Shown here: positions 6,943 to 13,199 of the stretch, piece by piece
How the letters are laid out: every line of letters starts with the position of its first letter
Numbering within the stretch: position 1 is the first letter of the stretch
Virus record (IMG/VR): IMGVR_UViG_3300037504_000179
Coordinates: 1 to 21,650 of that record
Length of the DNA: 21,650 nt
Reading direction: 5' to 3' (one strand)
Source: a virus
Translations under genes and position numbers: made by a program
Notes under the pieces: generated by a model
The model's input: the letters and a program-made list of their open reading frames with translations, nothing else
Databases searched by the model: none
Told to the model about the DNA's origin: nothing

Positions 6943-8088
6943 GTTCTTCTCACTCCTTGTCTGTACGGTCGCTGTGGTGTACCAGGCAGAGGCACTGTCG
7001 TTGGGCAGGATTGCCACCCGTTCGAGCTTGCCTTCCAGCCACACAGGAAAAGTAATACCGTCGCCAACATCCAAAAGCTCAGGTTCAGCCATCGGCTTGT
7101 AGCTGATGGACTGCCCCCACTGGTCGGGCTCTTGCATCAGCGTTTCTGCTGCTGCCCTCCCGATCTCGTCGTCCCTGAATAGCCAGCTATCCACCAGCGC
7201 AAAGCCGTCCCAGGCCAGGTAGTCGATCTCGCCCAGGAAGATGTCCTCGTGGTAGAAGTCCAGTTTGACCGGGTCGCTGGCTCTGTCCTGCTGATTGAAC
7301 CGCTCCACGAAGTCCTCGAAGAGGTCCGTGGAGTCGATCTCCTGGTCCTTGTTCAGAATCGCAGTGCAGGCTATGCCCACACCCCGGTAGCGCCCATCCT
7401 CCTGCCGAAAGATGTTGATGCTGCGGGTCACCGGCACATGCTGCACTTCCACCCGCTGCCACTCCCCTGCGGTCACCTCCCCTTGCGCCAGGGTCAGTTC
7501 TGCCCGGTAGAGCTTGCCTTCTTGGCTGGCAATCGCGTAGAGCCCACCGTCGTCGTCGACGTAAAGGTTGTGGAGCCAATAGTCGATCTCCCACGCCTGC
7601 CAATCGACTTGTTGCCAAATCTGGTTCAGGTTGGTGGCACGCTCTTCGTCCTCCGGAGGCTCCTGCCCTGCGGCTTCATAGATCGCATCCGGCGCCACTT
7701 CGTCCATCTGGTTGTAAGCTGAAATGAGTTCCTCCGCTGCACTCTCCACGGCTTCTGCCCAGTCCTCCGCAGCAACGTCATCGGGACGCTCCACAGCGGA
7801 GATGCCCCTGCCGCCGGCTGCAGCATAGACTGCCTGCCGCACGTAGACATCCGCATCGTCGCCGGGTTCTCGAATCGGGAGCATGCAGTGGCTTTGTACC
7901 CAGTCGTCTGCCTCAATGTTGCCGGCGTCTGCGTTGACGTTGATAAGACAGTCATCGCAGTAGGCTTGGGTGGAGTCCCACCTGGAGGCTGCGCCATCCC
8001 ATTCGTCCACGTCCTTGATCGCACGAAGTTGTACGTAAGGCGTGAACACCTGCTGAATCCTGCGCCAAATCTCGTTTATTGCATTCAC
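6400..8088 (-). CDS. Capsid maturation protease with C-terminal scaffold domain
   Basis: This 562-residue protein starts at GTG 8088 with AGGAGG 5 bases upstream. Residues about 25-100 (DEWDGAASRWD, LPIREPG) form a segment often seen at the front of phage capsid proteases. Residues about 215-345 resemble the HK97-type prohead protease core: KLDFYHEDIFLGEIDY supplies a candidate catalytic His at 280, and WGQSISYKP supplies a candidate Ser at 327 or 329, matching the family's S-x-G/S-Y-x-P block. Residues from about 383 are acidic, low-complexity and then coiled-coil, as in scaffolding proteins. The protein should cleave scaffold and capsid precursor during head assembly. The capsid gene follows at once. 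The protease call rests on motif resemblance; the catalytic residues are my assignment. Confidence 0.75.
   Translation of the reverse strand: MNAINEIWRRIQQVFTPYVQLRAIKDVDEWDGAASRWDSTQAYCDDCLINVNADAGNIEADDWVQSHCMLPIREPGDDADVYVRQAVYAAAGGRGISAVERPDDVAAEDWAEAVESAAEELISAYNQMDEVAPDAIYEAAGQEPPEDEERATNLNQIWQQVDWQAWEIDYWLHNLYVDDDGGLYAIASQEGKLYRAELTLAQGEVTAGEWQRVEVQHVPVTRSINIFRQEDGRYRGVGIACTAILNKDQEIDSTDLFEDFVERFNQQDRASDPVKLDFYHEDIFLGEIDYLAWDGFALVDSWLFRDDEIGRAAAETLMQEPDQWGQSISYKPMAEPELLDVGDGITFPVWLEGKLERVAILPNDSASAWYTTATVQTRSEKNMKAQVLEALKRLVGEEQAALLAGQVDNINDRVTGEGLIARSESAEDPEQSEETEAPEDVDREAGDGEQPEPVEQEEAQVPPEVRVVRDMRTLMQEQAGVLNTLVETLGAFVPEVQERLDALEQSEQERRDAWLADLPEPQVRAIVRPRETHRVEGDEANVDTSTRVREQLAAKGIAQSAG
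6953..6958 (-). promoter_or_regulatory. Internal Shine-Dalgarno for the nested scaffold gene
   Basis: The minus strand reads AAGGAG 10 bases upstream of the ATG at 6942, within the protease coding frame. Its strength supports separate production of the scaffold domain. Confidence 0.5.
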
Positions 8089-8107
8089 CTTAGCCTCCTA
8101 ATAGAAA

Positions 8108-8134
8108 AGGCCACCCGGTAGCGCCGGGTGGCCT
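8108..8134 (-). terminator. Terminator-like hairpin before the protease gene
   Basis: An 11-bp perfect stem (aggccacccgg at 8108-8118, ccgggtggcct at 8124-8134) with a 5-base loop is followed on the minus strand by TTTTCTATT. This fits a Rho-independent terminator reading toward lower coordinates. The T-rich stretch runs straight into the ribosome site of the protease gene. It lies about 30 bases downstream of a good promoter, so it would affect that promoter's transcript as well as read-through from the upstream genes. Confidence 0.75.
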
Positions 8135-8171
8135 CATAGGGCTCGTCGCAATCGTCGTGCCTTACCCTCTC

Positions 8172-8200
8172 AGACTACCACAGGCTCAGGCACTTGTCAA
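8172..8200 (-). promoter_or_regulatory. Sigma70-type promoter for the capsid genes
   Basis: On the minus strand a perfect -35 box TTGACA (8200-8195) is separated by 17 bases from TAGTCT (8177-8172), which is preceded by TGG, an extended -10. Transcription would start near 8165. It is the only convincing promoter I found, and it lies in the longest intergenic gap, 24 bases after the stop of the 73-residue gene. Confidence 0.6.
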
Positions 8201-8223
8201 CCGATTTTGCTGACTTGTCGCCA

Positions 8224-8445
8224 CTAACGTTCCACTTCCTCCTTGAAATCGTCCCAGGGAATGTAGAAGTCCGGGTCTCCACGCTCTTCCACCTGGCGGC
8301 AGTTGCGCTTGAGCCGAATGTGCACTGTTGGTCCGGTCGGCGTTTCGATCAAACGGAAGAGCACCATGCCCTGGGTGTACTTGCTGCCACCCACACGGAC
8401 AAACCCCGCTTCGTCCTTGCTTATACTATCGAAAGATCGAGCCAT
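8224..8445 (-). CDS. Small hypothetical protein (73 aa)
   Basis: The frame opens at 8463, but the ATG at 8445 is preceded by GGAGGTGG at normal spacing and is preferred. The 73-residue product is mixed in charge and probably a compact beta fold, with segments GFVRVGGSKYTQGMVLF, TVHIRLKRN and PDFYIPWDDF. I recognise no family. It overlaps the end of the sulfotransferase gene by 25 bases and is the last gene before the promoter/terminator gap, so it may be a small head or regulatory protein. No membrane segment or metal motif is visible. Confidence 0.7.
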   Translation of the reverse strand: MARSFDSISKDEAGFVRVGGSKYTQGMVLFRLIETPTGPTVHIRLKRNCRQVEERGDPDFYIPWDDFKEEVER

Positions 8446-9260
8446 CGTTTGTACCACCTCCAACAGTAATCGTGCACGTAGCCAGCCTCACCCAACCCCA
8501 AATCCTCCGCAAACCTACCTCGATGACAGTCGCCCGGCGTGACCAGATCCCATAGCTTCCCCAGGATGTCGCCGGTTGCCTTGCGCTCCCTCAGCCTGGC
8601 GCATAGCTGCCCGAAGGTCGCCGGTGGGTTATCCACCATCCGGTCCAGGCTTACCGTCACGTAGTGCCCTTCCGGCACGGTCATCTTGGCTGCCCAAGCC
8701 TCTTCCATCAGTCGGTTGTACCAGTCCGGGAAGGCCAGAACGTTAGGTGGTCCCCAATGCCGTTTGACCACGGAAGCGCAGACGTCCCTGGGGTCCCGGA
8801 TGACGTGGATGAATTTGGCTGTAGGAAAGATCGTGCTCAGGTAGCCGGCCCACAGAATCGCGTGAGGCTCCTTGCAGACGATCTCATCCGTGCCGGTCCA
8901 GGCGTGGATGCGCCCCAACAGTTCATAGGTGAAGAGGCGCCCGAACTCGTCGCGCCGGTGACTGCTGGCTGCGCCGGCTACCTCCGCAACCTCCCGGACC
9001 ACCTCCGGTGTATAGACGCTGCCGGCATTCGGGAGCACATCAAAGCGCTCCAGCATCTTCACCATCCTGGGAAGGAAGCGCTCTATCACGTGGTCCACGA
9101 ACTGCGCCCGGTCCACATTCTGGTTCACAACGTAATCCATTAGGCCGCCCGGCCCAATCAGGAACCTGGGCTCGATGAACACCGCGAAGCGCCGGTCCTG
9201 CTGGAACATTTGCGCCAGTACCGTCGTGCCGCTTCTGCCCGTACCACCTATAATGATCAT
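8421..9260 (-). CDS. Sulfotransferase
   Basis: This 279-residue protein should transfer sulfate from PAPS to a hydroxyl, probably on a sugar. The N-terminus MIIIGGTGRSGTTVLAQMF carries the 5'-phosphosulfate loop (residues 5-14). FIHVIRDPRDVCASVV in the middle carries the Arg and Ser of the 3'-phosphate site. Length fits bacterial sulfotransferases. The frame is open to 9455, but the ATG at 9260 starts exactly at the P-loop strand and has AGGAGAG upstream. It overlaps the stop of the preceding gene by one base (TGATG), so the two are probably translationally coupled. Two adjacent sulfotransferase-fold genes after a GT2 gene suggest stepwise modification of one glycan. The acceptor is unknown, and PAPS would come from the host. 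Confidence 0.85.
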   Translation of the reverse strand: MIIIGGTGRSGTTVLAQMFQQDRRFAVFIEPRFLIGPGGLMDYVVNQNVDRAQFVDHVIERFLPRMVKMLERFDVLPNAGSVYTPEVVREVAEVAGAASSHRRDEFGRLFTYELLGRIHAWTGTDEIVCKEPHAILWAGYLSTIFPTAKFIHVIRDPRDVCASVVKRHWGPPNVLAFPDWYNRLMEEAWAAKMTVPEGHYVTVSLDRMVDNPPATFGQLCARLRERKATGDILGKLWDLVTPGDCHRGRFAEDLGLGEAGYVHDYCWRWYKRWLDLSIV

Positions 9261-9907
9261 CAATCTCTCCTGTGAACTTGGTCCATCATCACGTCGATCT
9301 GGTCCTCCAACCCCGCAAACGCTGCCAGCCGGCCAGCCTCCGCTGCCAGGTCGCCTTTGGTCAGTTCCCGGAAGTCCACCCGCACGTAAGGTGCCCTGGT
9401 GGACCGCAGGAAGCGCTCTGCGCGGCCATAGTAGGCGTGGTAGAGCGTTGCCCAATCGACAGGGTTGCCCCTGTTTCGACGCAACAAAGACTCGACGACG
9501 CCGGTCTCATCTCTGTGCGTTAGCACGTACCTGGGTGTGAAGTCCAGCCGGCGCAGGCACGCATGCCAGGCAAACACCGTCAGCGTCGTCCTGGGGTCCT
9601 TCCAGCCCCAGGCTACCAGCCCATCCGCACGCTTCTGCACCAGGTTCACCATATCCGAGTTCAGTTCCTCCGCAGCGAATCGGATCGCTTTGATGGAGGA
9701 GGGGTTGTGCCAGTTGCCCCGAGCGCCGGCCAGAATCGCCCGGTTGATGACCACGAAGTCGTGGTCCTCATAGTAACCGAAGGGTTGCGTCTTGTCGCCT
9801 TTGGAGCAGCGGTAGCGACACATCGGAAGACCGGCCCGATGCAGCATCGAGCTTACCAAACTGGTGCCGCTCCGGTGCATGCCGAGCACCACATAGACCG
9901 TACTCAT
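9260..9907 (-). CDS. Sulfotransferase-family protein
   Basis: This 215-residue protein begins MSTVYVVLGMHRSGTSLVSS, a clear phosphosulfate-binding loop at residues 9-16. YYEDHDFVVINRAIL and WGWKDPRTTLT match the substrate and dimer regions of this family. VLTHRDETGVVESLLRRN supplies the 3'-phosphate site. The start at 9907 overlaps the stop of the GT2 gene as ATGA; a longer frame to 9937 would begin inside that gene without a better ribosome site. It is shorter than its neighbour sulfotransferase and quite different in sequence, so it is not a recent duplicate. Its position directly after a glycosyltransferase suggests it acts on the same glycan. Confidence 0.8.
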   Translation of the reverse strand: MSTVYVVLGMHRSGTSLVSSMLHRAGLPMCRYRCSKGDKTQPFGYYEDHDFVVINRAILAGARGNWHNPSSIKAIRFAAEELNSDMVNLVQKRADGLVAWGWKDPRTTLTVFAWHACLRRLDFTPRYVLTHRDETGVVESLLRRNRGNPVDWATLYHAYYGRAERFLRSTRAPYVRVDFRELTKGDLAAEAGRLAAFAGLEDQIDVMMDQVHRRD

Positions 9908-10524
9908 ACGACAGGCCCTGTCATTGTCCAGTGGCACCCGTGCTTCTCACGTGTCCGGCGCTGCAGGTGCAGCACGTAATCGTCCACCGGGAAACTCTCC
10001 ACCCGCCACCCATCACGTGCTGCGTAGAGTTCATTGCGCAGGCACGGAGCGCCGTGCAGGTCAAAAGGTGGGTAGCTCAAATAGACGTTCCGGTCCCAAA
10101 GCGCTGTGACCGGCCTGACGTAGCGCAGCCCACCTTGTTCGATCTTCTGCCCGTACCGATTCACGTGGACTAGCTTACCGCATGCATACACACGCTGTGG
10201 CCTTAGCCTGTCGATCATAATCTCCACGAATCCACCCCGTTGCACGATGCAGTCGCTGTCCATCGTGAGCACGTAAGGCGTGCCGGCCTTCTTAATGCCT
10301 TCGTGCAGGCCAGGTCCGTGCCCGATATTACGTGACTTGAACAACACCGTGGTCCTTTCGTGGCCCGCTATGGCCTTCAGCGCTTGGGTAGAGGTATCCG
10401 TGGTACTACCACCATCCACGACTATCACCGGAAAATCCGGGTAGAACTCCCGAATGGAGGCGTGGCACTGCCGGATGAGCTTGGGTGTGCGGTAGTGAAC
10501 GATAACGAAGGTTGTCGAAGGCAT
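9904..10524 (-). CDS. GT2 family glycosyltransferase
   Basis: This 206-residue protein is a single GT2 domain. TTFVIVHYRTPKLIRQC forms the first strand and helix, FPVIVVDGGSTTDTS the nucleotide-binding strand, and RNIGHGPGLHEGI plus YVLTMDSDC the region with the metal-binding D-S-D. It ends soon after the acceptor half (FPVDDYVLHLQRR), so it is a compact soluble enzyme without a membrane anchor. The ATG at 10524 follows the stop of the zinc-ribbon gene by one base and has AGGG at short spacing. It overlaps the first sulfotransferase gene by 4 bases. Donor and acceptor are unknown; a UDP-sugar made by the dehydrogenase at 11585-12490 is a possible donor. Confidence 0.85.
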   Translation of the reverse strand: MPSTTFVIVHYRTPKLIRQCHASIREFYPDFPVIVVDGGSTTDTSTQALKAIAGHERTTVLFKSRNIGHGPGLHEGIKKAGTPYVLTMDSDCIVQRGGFVEIMIDRLRPQRVYACGKLVHVNRYGQKIEQGGLRYVRPVTALWDRNVYLSYPPFDLHGAPCLRNELYAARDGWRVESFPVDDYVLHLQRRTREKHGCHWTMTGPVV

Positions 10525-10525
10525 G

Positions 10526-10723
10526 CTACCCTGACTCTTTCCTTGGGAATGTTAGGATCACAGTGATGTGAGGATTAGGCGCCCGACACGCAGGGCACGC
10601 GAACCTTGTACCTTTGTAGGCTGTGCCGCAATACCCGCAAACGACAAACGCCTGTTGTAGGTCGCTTGACCTGCTTTCGTCACCAGCATGCACTTCCAAT
10701 TTTAAGGGTCCCAAATTAACCAT
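10526..10723 (-). CDS. Small zinc-ribbon protein
   Basis: The best start is the ATG at 10723, with AGGAGGG just upstream; the open frame reaches 10759 but without a ribosome site. The 65-residue product has CGYC and CPAC separated by 11 residues, a classical four-cysteine zinc ribbon, after a short N-terminal segment (MVNLGPLKLEVHAG). The C-terminus (PHITVILTF) looks like a final beta strand. Small zinc ribbons occur among phage head and regulatory genes; I cannot tell which role this one has. It lies one base ahead of the GT2 gene. Confidence 0.7.
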   Translation of the reverse strand: MVNLGPLKLEVHAGDESRSSDLQQAFVVCGYCGTAYKGTRFACPACRAPNPHITVILTFPRKESG

Positions 10724-10731
10724 GCTCCCTC

Positions 10732-10941
10732 CTACGCTTCTTCCTGCCACCGCCGCCAAAGCTCGGCACGCAGCGTGTCATTCAACCCCTGATGCCTAGC
10801 ATCGTAGACGTCGTTCCGGCCGATTGACTCTGCTTCCTCGAAGGATATGTCAAATAGCTCTTTGTCAGTTAGTTCAGCCACCCAAGCGTCCAATGGCTCC
10901 TTTTCGCATGGTCCGTTCAAGCAACACGGGCACTCGTTCAT
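10732..10941 (-). CDS. Small Cys-rich hypothetical protein (69 aa)
   Basis: The start is the ATG at 10941, preceded by AGGAGGG; the frame continues upstream to 11121, but that part is a shadow of the MuF-like gene. The 69-residue product opens MNECPCCLNGPC, four cysteines within 12 residues, then becomes an acidic helical protein ending LRAELWRRWQEEA. I recognise no family. The Cys cluster could bind a metal. It begins 8 bases after the MuF-like stop and ends 8 bases before the start of the zinc-ribbon gene. Confidence 0.65.
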   Translation of the reverse strand: MNECPCCLNGPCEKEPLDAWVAELTDKELFDISFEEAESIGRNDVYDARHQGLNDTLRAELWRRWQEEA

Positions 10942-10949
10942 GTTCCCTC

Positions 10950-11582
10950 CTACCTGTACTCGATGTGGCACTGGCAACTGGTCAGGCAAATCGTGTCGCC
11001 CATGCCGGGCAGCGTTTCCTCTCCCGTGGAGGGAGAGATAAACGGCTCTTCTACGGGTTTCCAGCCCTCTTCTGCCAACGATATACAATCCTCGCAATGT
11101 TCGGCGTTTGCCAAAACCCACCTGTGTTCGGTGTAACCCCGTTCCTCTACCGTGCGTTGCAGCCCACGCTCATACGCTTCCCGGCTGGAGTTGATGTACA
11201 TACGTGCCCGGTTGTAGATTTGCCCCTGGGAGAGGTCGCCGGCTGCTACCTCCGCAGCGAAGTCCTCCAGGTAGCCGTACTGCTCACCGATCATGCCGCC
11301 CACGCTGCCCCAGTCTTGCGGCGTCATCTGCTCCCGACCACCCCGGCCCACGAAGTACTGAGTGAGGTAGTTATCCTTGATCTCCTGGCGCAGAGCGCTC
11401 TGCCAATCCCCAGGAGAGATCGCCTGGTCTGCCACCATCTCCGAGAGCGTTAGCTGCACGTCGTTGGAGGCAGCTACCATCTGGTCCACCTGCTCCCGAA
11501 CCGCAGCGTGAGACGCTATGCGCCCGGTATCAGTGTCCCGGTAGCCGGAACCCCTTAGCCTTGGGTCATAGACGTAAGGCAT
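10950..11582 (-). CDS. MuF-like minor head protein
   Basis: This 210-residue protein resembles the C-terminal half of Mu gpF-like minor head proteins. It has a helical N-terminal two-thirds, then HRWVLANAEHCEDCISLAEEG, LPGMGDTICLTSCQCHIEY at the very end: paired Cys motifs (163, 166 and 199, 203, 205) and a His (162 or 206) typical of that family. Such proteins sit near the portal and are packaged inside the head. A TTG start at 11588 is possible, but the ATG at 11582 has GGGAGG at 7 bases and is preferred. It is separated from the portal gene by three other genes, whereas it usually follows the portal directly. The intruding genes include a UDP-sugar dehydrogenase. Confidence 0.75.
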   Translation of the reverse strand: MPYVYDPRLRGSGYRDTDTGRIASHAAVREQVDQMVAASNDVQLTLSEMVADQAISPGDWQSALRQEIKDNYLTQYFVGRGGREQMTPQDWGSVGGMIGEQYGYLEDFAAEVAAGDLSQGQIYNRARMYINSSREAYERGLQRTVEERGYTEHRWVLANAEHCEDCISLAEEGWKPVEEPFISPSTGEETLPGMGDTICLTSCQCHIEYR

Positions 11583-11584
11583 AC

Positions 11585-12490
11585 TCAATCCTCCCTGTGG
11601 AGATCGCGCCAGTGCCGGGTCTGCTCACCACGCAAGCAGCGCATCTTTTCGTTTACACTGATAAGCGCATCGACCGTAGGTGTGCCGGCGCCCAGGTGGT
11701 TGGCAAAGGTCCGGAAGGCCCTGGTGTCCTTGGGCAGGCATGCTCCACCCCATGCCTTGCCGAATACCCGGTAGACGCTCTCCAGCCCCGGCTCCAGCGC
11801 TGTCAGCCTGGCAATCCGGTCCATGTCGAGCGCTTGACCGTTGACCTTGGCGAACTGCTCAGCCACCAGGTCGAGCTCGTTCCAGAAGGAAATGAGCAAG
11901 GCGTGGAAGAGGTTGTTAGTGTACTTGACGAACTCAGCCTCTTCATACCCTGCGAAGTGCAGCCGGCTGCCCACCCACCCGTAGAGGCTCTTGGCTACAC
12001 TGACGTGCTTAGCGCTTCCAATGCCGACGACCACCTTGGCCGGCGCCACCGCATCGCGTATCGGCGTGCCCGAGTTGAGAAACTCCGGACACACCAGGTA
12101 GTGGTAGCTCTCCGGCAGGATGCTGTGCTCCTGCTTTAGTCGGGAGATCATCAGTCGCGCTGTGCCAGGTGGGCACGTGGACTTCTGCACCAGCGCTTTC
12201 TCCTGTCGGCACCCCGTGGCGTGGTACTCCGCAGCGAACATATCCACCACGCCCTCGACGATACCCAGGTCACACGCACCGTAAGCGCTGGATGCAGTGG
12301 GCACGCAGATCATCAGCACCTCGCCGTAGCTGTACGCAAAGTGCCAGTCCGTAGTGCGCTCCGCAAACTTGGGCAGGTCCTCGAACACTGCCTTGTCCAC
12401 ATCGTAGAAGAGTACATTGTGCCCGTTCACAGCCAGCGCCAACCCCGATGCCCTGCCTACGACCCCTGAGCCTACGATGGTGACGTTCAC
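11585..12490 (-). CDS. Short UDP-glucose/GDP-mannose dehydrogenase family protein
   Basis: This family oxidises a nucleotide sugar twice to the uronate using NAD. The 301-residue product starts at GTG 12490 (GTGA overlap with the upstream stop, GGAG 8 bases before). MNVTIVGSGVVGRASG is the NAD-binding Rossmann motif; KSTCPPGT, VCPEFLNSGT, EFVKYTNNLFHAL and GGACLPKDTRAF (catalytic Cys 251) are all intact. It ends about 50 residues after the catalytic Cys, so the C-terminal domain that helps bind the UDP-sugar in the usual 390-450 residue enzymes is missing. No remnant of it is visible downstream. It may supply UDP-glucuronate to the phage glycosyltransferases, or act on another substrate. The N-terminal extension open to 12604 is not used. 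Confidence 0.85.
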   Translation of the reverse strand: MNVTIVGSGVVGRASGLALAVNGHNVLFYDVDKAVFEDLPKFAERTTDWHFAYSYGEVLMICVPTASSAYGACDLGIVEGVVDMFAAEYHATGCRQEKALVQKSTCPPGTARLMISRLKQEHSILPESYHYLVCPEFLNSGTPIRDAVAPAKVVVGIGSAKHVSVAKSLYGWVGSRLHFAGYEEAEFVKYTNNLFHALLISFWNELDLVAEQFAKVNGQALDMDRIARLTALEPGLESVYRVFGKAWGGACLPKDTRAFRTFANHLGAGTPTVDALISVNEKMRCLRGEQTRHWRDLHRED

Positions 12491-12816
12491 GCTGCCTGCT
12501 CCACAGGCATAAACTCGAACCGGCTCGAGAGGTCCTGCGGTCCGGCCACTTTGACCACGTGCTGCACCTGCGCCGCTGCGTTGAACGCAGCCGTGGAGTA
12601 CCACCCGTAGTCGATCACTTCCTGGCTGGCAGCGTCACTGTGCTGTACCAGCACCTGGCCGGTCACGTCCTGCACCCATGTCAAGCGCAGCCAGGGCAAA
12701 GGCCACCAGATCAACCAGAGTACCCAGGGAGGAAGCTGGTCCTGCGCCCACAGCAAACGTTTTACGAAGTGAAGGTCAAATACCCTGCATACTTTGGACC
12801 GTTCCTGCTCGATCAC
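12487..12816 (-). CDS. Trp-rich hypothetical protein (109 aa)
   Basis: The GTG at 12816 overlaps the upstream stop (GTGA) and has GGAGAAG 8 bases before. The 109-residue product has a striking aromatic patch near residues 25-47, LPPWVLWLIWWPLPWLRLTW, with seven tryptophans in about 25 residues. Polar, Gln/His/Ala-rich segments follow. The patch is Pro-broken and may be a membrane-interfacial or core segment rather than a standard membrane helix. I recognise no family. It sits between a small Cys/His protein and the UDP-sugar dehydrogenase within the portal region. Confidence 0.65.
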   Translation of the reverse strand: MIEQERSKVCRVFDLHFVKRLLWAQDQLPPWVLWLIWWPLPWLRLTWVQDVTGQVLVQHSDAASQEVIDYGWYSTAAFNAAAQVQHVVKVAGPQDLSSRFEFMPVEQAA

Positions 12817-13199
12817 GCTTCTTCTCCATTCTCAAAGTTGATAGGCCCTTCCAGCTCCGGCCTACGCACCCATAAACCAGCAGCGTCGGGTCTGTGCCAC
12901 ACCTGCAAGACTTCTTCGTCCTCGCAGTTCATCGTGTCGCCAACGCATCCGTGGGCTGGTGGATCTCCGTAGTGCAGCCGGCGTGGTCGCTTGATTGACG
13001 CAAACCAAGAGCTATGCGCCTCTACGTCGAACGTCTTGCTGCAACCCTGGCAGCGTATCCGGAAGAGCACTACCTGATTAGAGTAAATGTTCGGGCAACG
13101 CTCAGGCTTGAACTCCCCATATCGCGGCACCCCATTGGCGTCGTACCAAGTTGGCTCTTCGTCTATCCTGTCCTTAATGTCATCGTAGGTTTCATGCAT
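12813..13199 (-). CDS. Small Cys-containing phage protein (128 aa)
   Basis: The frame is open to 13298, but the ATG at 13199 has GGAGG 6 bases upstream and is preferred; it overlaps the portal stop by 8 bases. The 128-residue protein starts MHETYDDIKDRIDEEPTWYD. It has IRCQGCSKTFDVEAH and AHGCVGDTMNCEDEE, which could together make a four-Cys metal site. Proteins of this pattern next to the portal occur in other phages, but their function is unknown to me. It is followed by a 4-base overlap into the next gene. Confidence 0.7.
   Translation of the reverse strand: MHETYDDIKDRIDEEPTWYDANGVPRYGEFKPERCPNIYSNQVVLFRIRCQGCSKTFDVEAHSSWFASIKRPRRLHYGDPPAHGCVGDTMNCEDEEVLQVWHRPDAAGLWVRRPELEGPINFENGEEA

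Noticed and set aside
9261-9455. N-terminal extension of the sulfotransferase to 9455
   Set aside because: The extension is a shadow of the upstream sulfotransferase gene, rich in Gly/Arg/Pro. The ATG at 9260 has a ribosome site and starts at the first strand of the fold.
10942-11121. Extension of the small Cys-rich gene into the MuF-like gene
   Set aside because: The extra 60 residues are Arg/Gly-rich shadow sequence, and the ATG at 10941 has a strong ribosome site.
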